From contig CBDANK010000004.1 of assembly GCA_965197565.1 (NCBI GenBank), positions 1,302,001 through 1,366,000 on the forward strand: DNA of 64,000 bases. Direction: 5' to 3'. Of the stretch, positions 1 through 7,412 are shown one piece after another. The position numbers and the translations under genes were made by a program. How positions within the stretch are numbered: the first letter of the stretch is position 1; every line of letters begins with the position of its first letter. Under the pieces are notes generated by a model. The model ran no database searches, had not been told where the DNA came from, and saw only the letters and a program-made list of their open reading frames with translations. The DNA is from G963667675 sp965197565 (lineage in GTDB: Bacteria > Chloroflexota > Dehalococcoidia > Lucifugimonadales > UBA3495).

Positions 1-1
1 C

Positions 2-688
2 CTGAACGGCAACGTCCATGTCATTGAGGTCGCGTTCCACGAAGGCGGCCTGAACTACGGGGACAGCCTCGTCACCCGCAACAGGGTGCTTAAGAAGTTG
101 TTGCGCACCATGATAATACTGAACACCCATCATCCGCCGGAAACAAAGATTCATATCTGTTTTGCTTCGCCGAAAGTGAATCCCAGCGTTGAAAAGCCGC
201 TGAAGGACATCTTCGCCGAGCTGGAAGCAGAATACCCGGAAGTCGATTGGGACCTCATAATCAACCACGACTTCACCGATCAGCTAGTGCATCCCACACT
301 GGAAAAAGCAGACACGGTTGCAGACACTTCCGAGTTGTTCGTGCGCGCTGCGAAGCTCATGGACTTGACTGGAATACCGAGGAACCATGTGGTGCAGCCC
401 ATGTCGGAAAAAGCGGACACTTCCTAGCAGTTCGGGGATACCTCGAACCTCCTTGATCTGACCGGGATACATGAGGCGTTATATGAGAGCGCCCGCACCA
501 GCCAAATAACGAACGGAACTCCAGGCACTGAACGTAGCTTGCAGCCGATTGTACAAGACCTGATGAGAACATTGCTCAAGGGCTGGCCCACACTTCTCGA
601 TGATGCAGACATACGCAACTTAATCAACCGAGACTACTGCAAAAACAACTTGGGCCTCGAACACAAAATCTTGCGCTTTTACGGATGA
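2..688 (+). pseudogene. Unrecognised protein, 5'-truncated, interrupted by an in-frame TAG
   Basis: The reading frame is open from the window edge, so the true start lies outside. It stays open for 228 codons except for a TAG at 425-427, and ends at TGA 686-688. Both halves read like one soluble protein: the upstream part has an alpha/beta character (LEAEYPEVDWDLII) and the downstream part is helical (PIVQDLMRTLLKGWPTLLDD). A short internal repeat flanks the stop: EKADTVADTSELF..LMDLTGI is echoed by EKADTS-stop-QFGDTSNLLDLTGI. I do not recognise the family. The simplest reading is a nonsense mutation in a decaying accessory gene next to other broken genes. A sequencing error or two separate short genes are alternatives. 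Confidence 0.4.
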
Positions 689-924
689 GGAAAGCCGAAT
701 CACCCGGGCGTTCCGGCGTTGGAGAGACCCCAGAATCCGCTCCTTGTCGAGCACTCCTAACTGCTCAGACTGGCAAGAGTTTATACCTCAGTAGCCACTC
801 AACTGCCCAAACCGGGGGAGACCATCGGGATATTCGCGTCCAGCGCGTCAACCAATTCTTCGACCGCATGACGGAGCCGCCTGAAGGACCGGGAGTTTTT
901 CGAGGCGGCGTCTAGGTCGATGAG

Positions 925-1089
925 AGCGGTTAATTTTGCCTGGTGTTCGGTTTCCCGATAGTTTCTTCGCGGGAGAAGTTGCTTCAACGTTTCCTTGGGG
1001 TTAACCGTTGATTCGGGGTTACCCGTATAGGCGGTGACACCGCCGACAACGGATGCAACACTGGCGAGAAACCAGCTTTCATACTCGCG
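925..1089. repeat. Direct repeat, copy 1 (DUF4276 gene segment)
   Basis: Positions 925-1028 are repeated essentially identically at 1298-1401. Similarity continues for about 60 bases with small deletions (6, 3 and 2 nt) in the second copy. The repeat lies inside the DUF4276 coding sequence, so it records a tandem duplication of part of that gene. Confidence 0.75.
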
Positions 1090-1231
1090 AACGACGCACA
1101 CCACGGCGATAGGGACGGGACCCGCTCCAGCCCTCCCCACATTCAGGGACCGGGCTATCTCCTCGTTCGGCCTATCACTCTCATTCAGCAGATTCGGGCT
1201 GGGTCGCGTAAGCCGCCGCCCAATTGGATAC

Positions 1232-1262
1232 CAAGAGCGGTATTTCTTCACCATCACATCCC
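1232..1262 (-). mobile_element. Probable IS630 5'-end remnant
   Basis: The stretch around 1238-1263 closely matches the start of the IS630 transposase gene at about 35868-35895: about 24 of 26 bases agree, and both encode DVM(V/M)KKYR. It lies exactly between the two DUF4276 fragments. No other part of an IS630 is visible here, so this is at most a scar. Confidence 0.35.
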
Positions 1263-1282
1263 AGTCAGATATCTGCAATGGG

Positions 1283-1651
1283 TTAGTCTACTAATGAAGC
1301 GGTTAATTTTGCCTGGTGTTCGGTTTCCCGATAGTTTCTTCGCGGGAGAAGTTGCTTCAACGTTTCCTTGGGGTTAACCGTTGATTCGGGGTTACCCGTA
1401 TTGACACCGCCGACAACGGACACACTGGCGAGAAACCAGCTCATACTGTCGCAGACTTCGCGTACCAATTCAAGAGCGCAGTCAGAATCTTGGATTCGCT
1501 TCCGCAAATTGCCCTTCCCGGTGCAGTTCACCGGCCTCATAACCACAGCATCAAACCGGAGCATCGATTCATGAAGGAGCCTACGCAGCAGCACCGGCAC
1601 TGCAGCAACATCGCCGGGTCCTTCGACGATGGGTTGAATAGACCTAGTCAT
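1283..1651 (-). pseudogene. DUF4276-like protein, N-terminal part with truncated C-terminus
   Basis: It begins with the family N-terminus, VEGPGDVAAVPVLLRRLLHE, and continues to the WFLAS and NPKETLKQLLPRRNYRETEHQAKLT motifs, but stops after SLVD. It therefore lacks the final helix region present in the 799-1278 fragment. The 122 residues compare with roughly 180-220 for intact members. The start overlaps the stop of the upstream AAA ATPase gene (TAATG), so the two were translationally coupled. Proteins of this kind are proposed to be Toprim-like effectors partnered with ATPases; that role is from family knowledge, and this copy is probably damaged. Confidence 0.5.
1298..1452. repeat. Direct repeat, copy 2 (DUF4276 gene segment)
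   Basis: Second copy of the segment at 925-1089, with three short deletions relative to it. It encodes SWFLASVSVVGG..NTGNPESTVNPKETL, compared with SWFLASVASVVGGVTAYTGNPEST in copy 1. Confidence 0.75.
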
Positions 1652-2871
1652 TACGAAGCCGCCAGGGATCGAGGATGAAGCCCTTCCATGCGATGAATCT
1701 CTCCCGGGGTGAAGAGCTTTTTCATCGCCGCGGCGCGTTGGTGTTCAGAGACCGGTCCGGCGGTTGTCCCACCGTTAACCAGTTCGACCGCCCGGATGCT
1801 GTCCACGGGCACTAGGTCAAGAAAGTCCGGGCTGTGTGTAGTTACCAACATCGGCATCCGGAGCCTGGTGGTCTCTTCCATAAGTTCCGCTACGTAGGGC
1901 AAGGCTCCGGGGTGAATGGCAAGTTCCGGCTCTTCGATTATGACCAGACCGGGAGGAGGCTCTTGGTACAGCGCCGCCAGCAGACCCAGCAACCGGAGAG
2001 TCCCGTCGGATTCTTGAGAGGCGTCCAAGACCGGGCCCCTTTCGCCGCCTTCCGATTGGTGAGTGAACCGGAGGTAGAGGTGGCTGCCCGCAGACTTTAC
2101 AACGACATCTACGACCGCCGGCACCAGAGACTTGAGGGTGGATAGCAATTCATCATAACGTTGGGGGCTTCTTGTCTTCATTTCATACAAAACGGAAGTC
2201 AGGTTGCTTCCATTCTCGGCTAGCGGATATTTCAATTCGGCTTGCTGAGGGCGTCTAAGTATATTGGGAAATATGTGGTAGGAACGCACATTCTTCAGTA
2301 GTTCCAGGGCCGGCGCCACGCGACCCACCGAGAGATTCGAAGGGAGCGTGCTGTTTTCAATCGATAAGAGCAACGGCCATAACCTGGGCATGGCCAATAA
2401 CTCAGAATTCATGGTGAAAGACTTCACTAGGTTCGCCAATCGGCTGGCTGAGGGTTTGGTAATCTCGCCGTCCCTTATTTCGTATACCGCCGCCGTGTCC
2501 ATCGAGTCCTTAGATTGCAGCTTTAGAATCTCGTGCTTGATCCGGTATCCTTTGTCCGCCGTTACCTGTAGAGAGAATTCGTACACCACGCAGCCATCTT
2601 CGATTTCGATCCCTACTCCCACAGTGATGTTTTTTTTCCGCGCTGTGTGCTTCACCGCCGATTGCCCTCGTGCCGTCAACGTTGAATCAAGGCCGTCCCG
2701 GACGGCGTCTGAAACAAATTTGGGTATGTCGGCTATGTTGCTTTTCCCGGACGCGTTCGGTCCCACCAACACCGTTAGAGGGGACAGATCCAACTCAAGA
2801 CCTTCGATGCTTTTGAAATTCTTGGCCCAAATCTTAGTAATTCTCGGTAGGTTATTCGACTCTTTGTTCAT
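1651..2871 (-). CDS. AAA family ATPase (OLD/RecF-like, AAA_21 type)
   Basis: About 406 residues with a RecF/SMC-like N-terminus: ITKIWAKNFKSIEGLELDLSPLTVLVGPNASGKSN contains Walker A (GPNASGKS). The C-terminal half has a signature-like DGTLRLLGLLAAL, Walker B LVIIEEPELAIHP, and the switch LVTTHSPDFLDLV. This ABC-ATPase-derived architecture is found in OLD nucleases and in two-gene anti-phage modules, where the partner is a small Toprim-like or DUF protein. The ATP-dependent sensing role is inferred. I chose ATG 2871 because it begins just before the conserved core; an upstream extension of 24 codons is possible but looks unrelated. The partner DUF4276 gene overlaps its stop. The gene looks intact although the partner is broken. 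Confidence 0.75.
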   Translation of the reverse strand: MNKESNNLPRITKIWAKNFKSIEGLELDLSPLTVLVGPNASGKSNIADIPKFVSDAVRDGLDSTLTARGQSAVKHTARKKNITVGVGIEIEDGCVVYEFSLQVTADKGYRIKHEILKLQSKDSMDTAAVYEIRDGEITKPSASRLANLVKSFTMNSELLAMPRLWPLLLSIENSTLPSNLSVGRVAPALELLKNVRSYHIFPNILRRPQQAELKYPLAENGSNLTSVLYEMKTRSPQRYDELLSTLKSLVPAVVDVVVKSAGSHLYLRFTHQSEGGERGPVLDASQESDGTLRLLGLLAALYQEPPPGLVIIEEPELAIHPGALPYVAELMEETTRLRMPMLVTTHSPDFLDLVPVDSIRAVELVNGGTTAGPVSEHQRAAAMKKLFTPGEIHRMEGLHPRSLAAS

Positions 2872-2925
2872 ACCGTATCCGCCCATAGGGGCAATGTGAT
2901 TGCAGCATACCCTAGTCGGCCAAAT

Positions 2926-2957
2926 CAAAGGGGCGGACTTCATGCCCGCCCCCTTTG
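2926..2957 (-). terminator. Hairpin downstream of oxidoreductase operon
   Basis: CAAAGGGGCGG at 2926-2936 pairs with CCGCCCCCTTTG at 2946-2957 (one bulged base). It sits 28 bases past the beta-subunit stop on the minus strand. The trailing T-run is poor, so termination strength is uncertain. Confidence 0.45.
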
Positions 2958-2985
2958 CTTCCGCTGCGGTCCTGGCTTGCCGCTG

Positions 2986-3972
2986 CTAGTCGCGCATGGT
3001 GAAGGGGACTACGCCGGGCATCCACCACTGCTCCCAGCTTTCGTCCACCTTTTGCTGGAAATACTGGATGTCCTCTTGGGTCAGGTGGGCGAAGCGGCCC
3101 TGACGGGTCAGGTACTGTTCCACCGGCTTTCTAGCCCGGATGCCCCTAGCAATGGCCCGGGACGGCCCGTTTAGAATCAGCTCGCCGTCGGCTATCTCGT
3201 ACTGGACCCAAATGCCGGTCTCGATAGCCAGCATTCCCAGCTCGTGGGAATACTTGGGGTCATAGTCCCAGCCCTTGGGGCAAGGGTCGATGCTATGAAT
3301 GAAGGTGGGGCCGCCGATGGTCAAGGCCCGCCGGATCTTGTTGGTAAAGTCCAGTCCGTAAGAGGCGCAGGCGGTGGCTACGTAGCGGCAACTGGGGTGT
3401 CCCGTGGCCAGCATGGGCACGGTATTTTTCTTCCAGCGGGTGTTCATGATACGGTGCTTCTTGCCCGGAGGGCTGAAGGTACTGTTGGCCCCCCAGGGTG
3501 AACTGCCCGATACCTGAATATCGGTATTGGCGTAGGACTCGTTGTCATACATCAGGATCAGCAGGTTGTACTCTTCGTGCTGGAGAGCGGCGGATATGGC
3601 GGACAGGCCCATATCGGCGCCTCCGCCGTCACCGCAAAAGGCGATAACGTTGATGGGCTCCTGTTTCATTTTGCCCTTGCGCATCATGGCGGCCAGACCG
3701 GCGGCGGTGCCGGTGGCGGCGGAACCCGAGGACCCCAACTGGGTGTGCATCCAGGGCACCACCCAAGGGGTGCTGTAGTAGGTGGTGTTGGCCACGTACA
3801 TACAGCCAGTGCTGCCCACTACAATGGTCCGCGGTCCGGCGGCCTTGATCATCAGCCGCATTACCAGGGCGGACTCGCAGCCCTGGCAGGTGCGATGGCC
3901 GGAGGTGAACTGTTCGGCTAACGGTATGTTCTTGACGCCCTTAATCTGAGGAAGCTCTTGCACAGTAGTCAT
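2986..3972 (-). CDS. 2-oxoacid:ferredoxin oxidoreductase, beta (ThDP) subunit, oxalate oxidoreductase-like
   Basis: 328 residues of the PFOR/OFOR beta subunit, which binds thiamine diphosphate and one 4Fe-4S cluster. Visible features are the N-terminal TCQGCESALVMRL (cluster Cys pair), GSTGCMYVANTTY, the ThDP/Mg motif GDGGGADMGLSAISAALQHEEYNLLILMYDNESYANT, and a conserved Cys in IDPCPKGWDYD. With the alpha and gamma-delta subunits it catalyses CoA-dependent or CoA-independent oxidation of a 2-oxoacid, with electrons passed to ferredoxin in the cytoplasm. It is last in the operon, 5 bases after the alpha subunit stop. A Shine-Dalgarno (GGGAG) precedes ATG 3972. The alpha subunit motifs point to oxalate as substrate rather than pyruvate; that is inference. 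Confidence 0.85.
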   Translation of the reverse strand: MTTVQELPQIKGVKNIPLAEQFTSGHRTCQGCESALVMRLMIKAAGPRTIVVGSTGCMYVANTTYYSTPWVVPWMHTQLGSSGSAATGTAAGLAAMMRKGKMKQEPINVIAFCGDGGGADMGLSAISAALQHEEYNLLILMYDNESYANTDIQVSGSSPWGANSTFSPPGKKHRIMNTRWKKNTVPMLATGHPSCRYVATACASYGLDFTNKIRRALTIGGPTFIHSIDPCPKGWDYDPKYSHELGMLAIETGIWVQYEIADGELILNGPSRAIARGIRARKPVEQYLTRQGRFAHLTQEDIQYFQQKVDESWEQWWMPGVVPFTMRD

Positions 3973-3977
3973 CTTTT

Positions 3978-5201
3978 CTACTCCCTTACACCTATCCAGG
4001 TTGATTCTTGCTCCACCTTGCCCGTATCCGCCGCTTTCTGGACGGTCTCGACCATTTGATTTACGTCATTCACCCGGATCTCCCGGCCGCCCAAGCCGGC
4101 AATGAAGTTCAGCATCAGGGGCCGTTTCTCCAAGGGGTACAACGCCGACCGCAGTTCGTTGTACAGGACCCCGGCAAAAGACGGGGAGCCGAAGGAGTAA
4201 TCACGGTCGATTACACATACCGCTTTGCAATCGCCCAGGGCGCGTCGGACCTCTTCGGTGGCAAAGGGCCGGAAAAACTTTATCCGGAGAAACCCGATCT
4301 TCCGGCCTTGCTCCCGCAGCCGCCGCACCGCCACCCGCACCGGCAAGGCCAAAGTGCCCATGCCCACTATGATGATTTCGGCGTCTTCCGTCATGAACTC
4401 TTCGATGAACGGGCTGGGGTCGCCCCGGCTAAAAACTCCTTTGAACTCGTCGTAAGCCTCTTGAATCACCGATACCGACCGGCGCATGGCTTCATCGGAT
4501 TGACGCCGAATTTCCATGAGCCAGTCCTCGTTCACTTGAGGGGCGACGGTGATGGGATTGTCCGGGTGTAGCTGGAGCCGGCCCCGGTCATAAGGAGGGA
4601 GGAAGCGCCCCACTTGCTCGCCGGTAGGCACCTGCACAATCGCTTGGGAGTGAGTGAGGAAGGAACCGTCGCAACTGATAGCAAAGGGCAACAGGACCCG
4701 CGGGTCCTCGGCTACCCGCCAGGCCAGCAGGGCAGTGTCCAGGGCCTCTTGGGCCGTCGCCACCCAGTAGAGCATCCAGCCCAAGTCCCGCACCGCCAGA
4801 GCGTCGTTGTGCTCGACGCCAAAGGCGCCGGGGTCGTCCAGGGCCCGATTGCCCACCATAGCCACCACCGGCATACGCAGACCAGCGGTGACGGTTATAG
4901 CCTCGAAGGCATAGAACCAACCCACCCCGCTGGAGCCGGAGAAAGTCCTGGCTCCAACCGACGAGGCGTGCTTTACGATTTCGAACTGGGAGTGCTCGCT
5001 CTCGGCCACGATGAAGTCGCAATCGAAAGCGCCGTCCGCTTTCAGCTTGGAGACGTACTGCATCACGGTGTCGTAAGGCCGTATGGGATAGGCGGTGATT
5101 ACGTCTACGTCGGCCAAGGCGCAGGCGGTTGCGATGGCTTCGCTCCCGCTGATTAGCTCCTCACGCTCCGTTTGGAACAACTGTTGCTCTACTGTGGTCA
5201 T
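3978..5201 (-). CDS. 2-oxoacid:ferredoxin oxidoreductase, alpha subunit, oxalate oxidoreductase-like
   Basis: 407 residues covering the pyrimidine-binding domain I and domain II of PFOR alpha. The family motif YPITP, whose Thr contacts the substrate in pyruvate enzymes, is YPIRP here (Arg41). From memory of the Moorella thermoacetica oxalate oxidoreductase structure, the substrate-binding Arg31, Arg109, Asp112 and Phe117 correspond, at a constant offset of 10, to Arg41, Arg119, Asp122 and Phe127 (GNRALDDPGAF) here. Other PFOR features are ESEHSQFEIVKHASSVGARTFSGSS and VCVIDRDYSFGSP. The start overlaps the gamma-delta stop (TAATG). I infer an enzyme that oxidises oxalate to CO2 and reduces ferredoxin; another small 2-oxoacid is the alternative. 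Confidence 0.85.
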   Translation of the reverse strand: MTTVEQQLFQTEREELISGSEAIATACALADVDVITAYPIRPYDTVMQYVSKLKADGAFDCDFIVAESEHSQFEIVKHASSVGARTFSGSSGVGWFYAFEAITVTAGLRMPVVAMVGNRALDDPGAFGVEHNDALAVRDLGWMLYWVATAQEALDTALLAWRVAEDPRVLLPFAISCDGSFLTHSQAIVQVPTGEQVGRFLPPYDRGRLQLHPDNPITVAPQVNEDWLMEIRRQSDEAMRRSVSVIQEAYDEFKGVFSRGDPSPFIEEFMTEDAEIIIVGMGTLALPVRVAVRRLREQGRKIGFLRIKFFRPFATEEVRRALGDCKAVCVIDRDYSFGSPSFAGVLYNELRSALYPLEKRPLMLNFIAGLGGREIRVNDVNQMVETVQKAADTGKVEQESTWIGVRE

Positions 5202-6352
5202 TAGTCCTCCCCCATGGCGGCGATCTCTTCGGCGTATTGCCCTCTTTGATGGAAACCGTGGGTGCGAGTCTTTTGTCTTTGATCGTCAGTGAGGGCCGTC
5301 ATCCACTGGTTGTAGGACTCTTTGTCTTTCTGCCACATCTCCCACTGGCTCTGGTTATCGTTGAATTCGGCTTCGTTGACCATAGTCACACATTCGGGCA
5401 CCGGGCAGACCGCCTCGCAAACGCCGCAACCGCAGCAGGACTCCATATTGGCGTCATACAGGCCGTCGGGCGTAACGTCGAAGCAGGTGTCCGGGCATTG
5501 GAGCCAGCACAAGGTACACTTGATACAGGTCTCGAAGTTGATAACCGGGCGCATGGACCGGGTGCTGAACTTCTTGAAGACCGCGCTCCGGACGGGCTCG
5601 TAGCCGGCGTCTCCGCCCCGGAAGCCCCCGCCCTGCTCAATACCCCTGATTACCAGGCCCTCTTCCATTTCCTTCCAACCGGGCAACTCGAAGCTGAATG
5701 GGACCTCGGACTGGCCCTCCCCCGGCTCCACCGGACGGATGATGGCACGGTCGAAGGCTTTTTCCGCTGAGGCCACTTTAGCATCGCTATTCCACTGTTC
5801 CCGGATAGCCAGCAGCATGGAGTCCAAGGAGACTAGCTGAGGGCAGACCCGGGCCAGGGCGCCCAAGATACGGACATCGGTGTGGTCATCTTTGTAGACC
5901 CATAGCCCGGAGAAGCTGACTGTGCCGGTAACAACCGCCAAATTGTAGGGCGTGTCTTTCTGGTGGATGTCCTGAATCAACGATTCGGGGTCTTGGCGGG
6001 AGGTTACGATCAATGTCCCATTGGGCTTGGTGAGGGCGTTGATGGGTTGAAGGCCGTACCAAGCCCAAGACTCGACTCCCTTGCACATGGTGTCGTCGAC
6101 GTTGATGGTTACGTCAACTTCTGAAGCCTCATAGACGGCCAGGCTTTCTTCCAGTTCCTCCGGGCTGTCGGCCACAATGGCGAATTGCTTGGCCGGGATA
6201 CCGTTTCGCTCCGGAGAGTCGCCATAGCGGCCGAAAGCCGTTCCGATCTTGCCTTCTTTCCTGGCCGCGAAAACTATGGAGCGGACGATGTTTCGAGCCA
6301 GACTTTTTTGAAAAATGCCCCGGTACACCACCTCTATGGCTACTATGCTCAT
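5201..6352 (-). CDS. 2-oxoacid:ferredoxin oxidoreductase, fused gamma-delta subunit
   Basis: 383 residues. Residues 1 to about 190 are the PFOR gamma domain (VVYRGIFQKSLARNIVRSIVFAARKEGK..FGRYGDSPERNG). After a linker, residues about 270-330 form a delta-type ferredoxin domain with two 4Fe-4S motifs: CIKCTLCWLQCP and CCGCGVCEAVCP. The fusion delivers electrons from the ThDP site to external ferredoxin. A gamma-delta fusion is what the three-subunit oxalate oxidoreductase of Moorella has, whereas most PFORs have these as separate subunits or a single large chain. It is first of the three enzyme genes. A strong Shine-Dalgarno (GGAGGAG) precedes ATG 6352. The last 50 residues are a charged tail of unknown role. 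Confidence 0.85.
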   Translation of the reverse strand: MSIVAIEVVYRGIFQKSLARNIVRSIVFAARKEGKIGTAFGRYGDSPERNGIPAKQFAIVADSPEELEESLAVYEASEVDVTINVDDTMCKGVESWAWYGLQPINALTKPNGTLIVTSRQDPESLIQDIHQKDTPYNLAVVTGTVSFSGLWVYKDDHTDVRILGALARVCPQLVSLDSMLLAIREQWNSDAKVASAEKAFDRAIIRPVEPGEGQSEVPFSFELPGWKEMEEGLVIRGIEQGGGFRGGDAGYEPVRSAVFKKFSTRSMRPVINFETCIKCTLCWLQCPDTCFDVTPDGLYDANMESCCGCGVCEAVCPVPECVTMVNEAEFNDNQSQWEMWQKDKESYNQWMTALTDDQRQKTRTHGFHQRGQYAEEIAAMGED

Positions 6353-6366
6353 AAAACTCCTCCGTA

Positions 6367-6378
6367 AGACCTAGGTCT
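6367..6378. promoter_or_regulatory. 12-bp perfect palindrome upstream of oxidoreductase operon
   Basis: AGACCTAGGTCT lies 15 bases upstream of the gamma-delta start. It may be a regulator site, but it differs from the operator seen at the regulator gene, so its binding protein is unknown. Confidence 0.3.
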
Positions 6379-6498
6379 AAAGTACCTGGACCGGTTTCCC
6401 CGGTTAGCTTTCAGCACCCAAAACAGCGTTTGTCACCTTCATCCTGCTTTCCGGCGCACTCCCCGTCAATGTCTCCCTGGTACGAACCTCCCTCCTGT

Positions 6499-7269
6499 TT
6501 AGGAGCCTGGGAGCGCGGGAAGCGAAGTCCGGCGCATTTCCAGGTCGCCATTGGGTAGGCGAGTGGGAAGCTCGGGCCTTGAAACGGCCGATGCCTCCAC
6601 CGAGGCTAGATGATGGTCCATCGCTTGTTTTGCCCCCTCGGCGTCGCGGGCCTCGACCATATCCAAAATCTGCCGATGGGAGGCCAAAGACCGTTGCGGC
6701 CTTCCGGGCTGCTGAAGGGAATAATCTCTGGAGAGACGGAGGATGTCCTCCACCGCACTAACTACTTTAACCAACGCAGAGTTGTGGGTGGCGGAAGCGA
6801 GAGCGAAATGAAAGGCAGTATCGGAGTCGACCCCGGTCTGCCCTCTCGATATTTGCTGTTGCTGCCCCTTTAGGATTTCCTCCATCTGTTCTATTTCCTC
6901 TGGACTAGCCCTTTGGGCCGCCACCGCGGCGATTTGAGGCTCCAATAGATGCCGCACCTCGAAAATCTCCGGCAATGTCTCGTCGCCCGAACTCAGGGTG
7001 GTGGCGATCAAGGCCACCACCGACTCCAGGTTCTCGGTGTTGATAAAGGTCCCGGCTCCCCGTCTGCTGACCACCAGACCCTGCAGCTCCAACGACCTGA
7101 TGGCCTCCCTAACGGAGCTGCGGCTGACCTTGAACTGGCCGGCCAAGGACCGTTCCGAGGGCAACCGGGCACCGTGCTGCAATACGCCCCGTCGAATCAA
7201 AGAATGGAACTGCTGCACGATGTCCTCGTGCAGCCTGCGCCGACGGACCCTTCGAATTCGCTCTTGCAT
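6499..7269 (-). CDS. GntR family regulator, FadR/FCD subfamily
   Basis: About 256 residues. The N-terminal winged helix is clear: LHEDIVQQFHSLIRRGVLQHGARLPSERSLAGQFKVSRSSVREAIRSLELQGLVVSRRGAGTFI. The C-terminal FCD all-helical ligand domain has the usual metal/acid-binding pattern (FEVRHLLEPQIAAVAA, DTAFHFALASATHNSALVKV, SHRQILDMVEARDAEGAKQAMDHHL). FCD regulators typically sense small organic acids. It precedes, in the same orientation and 146 bases away, the oxidoreductase operon, so it probably controls 2-oxoacid (perhaps oxalate) utilisation and itself. ATG 7269 is used; GTG 7272 immediately before it is also possible. A near-perfect promoter and FadR-type operator lie upstream. Confidence 0.85.
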   Translation of the reverse strand: MQERIRRVRRRRLHEDIVQQFHSLIRRGVLQHGARLPSERSLAGQFKVSRSSVREAIRSLELQGLVVSRRGAGTFINTENLESVVALIATTLSSGDETLPEIFEVRHLLEPQIAAVAAQRASPEEIEQMEEILKGQQQQISRGQTGVDSDTAFHFALASATHNSALVKVVSAVEDILRLSRDYSLQQPGRPQRSLASHRQILDMVEARDAEGAKQAMDHHLASVEASAVSRPELPTRLPNGDLEMRRTSLPALPGS

Positions 7270-7278
7270 CACACCAAG

Positions 7279-7289
7279 TGGTCAGACCA
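7279..7289. promoter_or_regulatory. FadR-type operator, probable autoregulation site
   Basis: TGGTCAGACCA is an 11-base palindrome with one central base and fits the TGGTNNNACCA consensus of FCD-type GntR proteins. It lies between the promoter at 7307-7334 and the regulator start, where binding would block elongation or initiation. Confidence 0.6.
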
Positions 7290-7306
7290 ATTTCAAGACA
7301 GGCTTG

Positions 7307-7334
7307 ATTATACATCCGGAATATGCCATGTCAA
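7307..7334 (-). promoter_or_regulatory. Sigma70 promoter of the GntR regulator
   Basis: On the minus strand, consensus TTGACA (7329-7334) and TATAAT (7307-7312) are separated by 16 bases. Transcription would start near 7300, about 30 bases upstream of the regulator start. Confidence 0.75.
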
Positions 7335-7386
7335 GAAACCGGGTGGGGCGGCAAGGCAGGCGCGGCGCGGAAAAATCCCCCTTAAT

Positions 7387-7405
7387 CCCCCTTTGCGAAA
7401 GGGGG
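7387..7405. repeat. Perfect short hairpin
   Basis: CCCCCTTTGCGAAAGGGGG is a perfect 8-bp stem with a 3-base loop, at the edge of the M1 element. It has no clear T-run in either direction. Confidence 0.4.
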
Positions 7406-7412
7406 AGACCGG

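Larger units (their letters stand above)
799..1278 (-). pseudogene. DUF4276-like protein, C-terminal fragment
   Basis: The part from about residue 50 (VVCVVREYESWFLASV) through NPESTVNPKETLKQLL, YRETEHQAKLT and SFRRLRHAVEELV matches the C-terminal half of DUF4276 proteins, small acidic-motif proteins often found beside AAA ATPases. The characteristic N-terminus (VEGPGDVAAVPVLLRRLL) is missing here but present in the next fragment at 1283-1651. The first 40 or so residues do not belong to the family; MVKKYR near the start resembles the N-terminus of an IS630 transposase. I infer that the original gene was duplicated and broken with a transposon scar between the copies. A functional product is unlikely. 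Confidence 0.55.
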
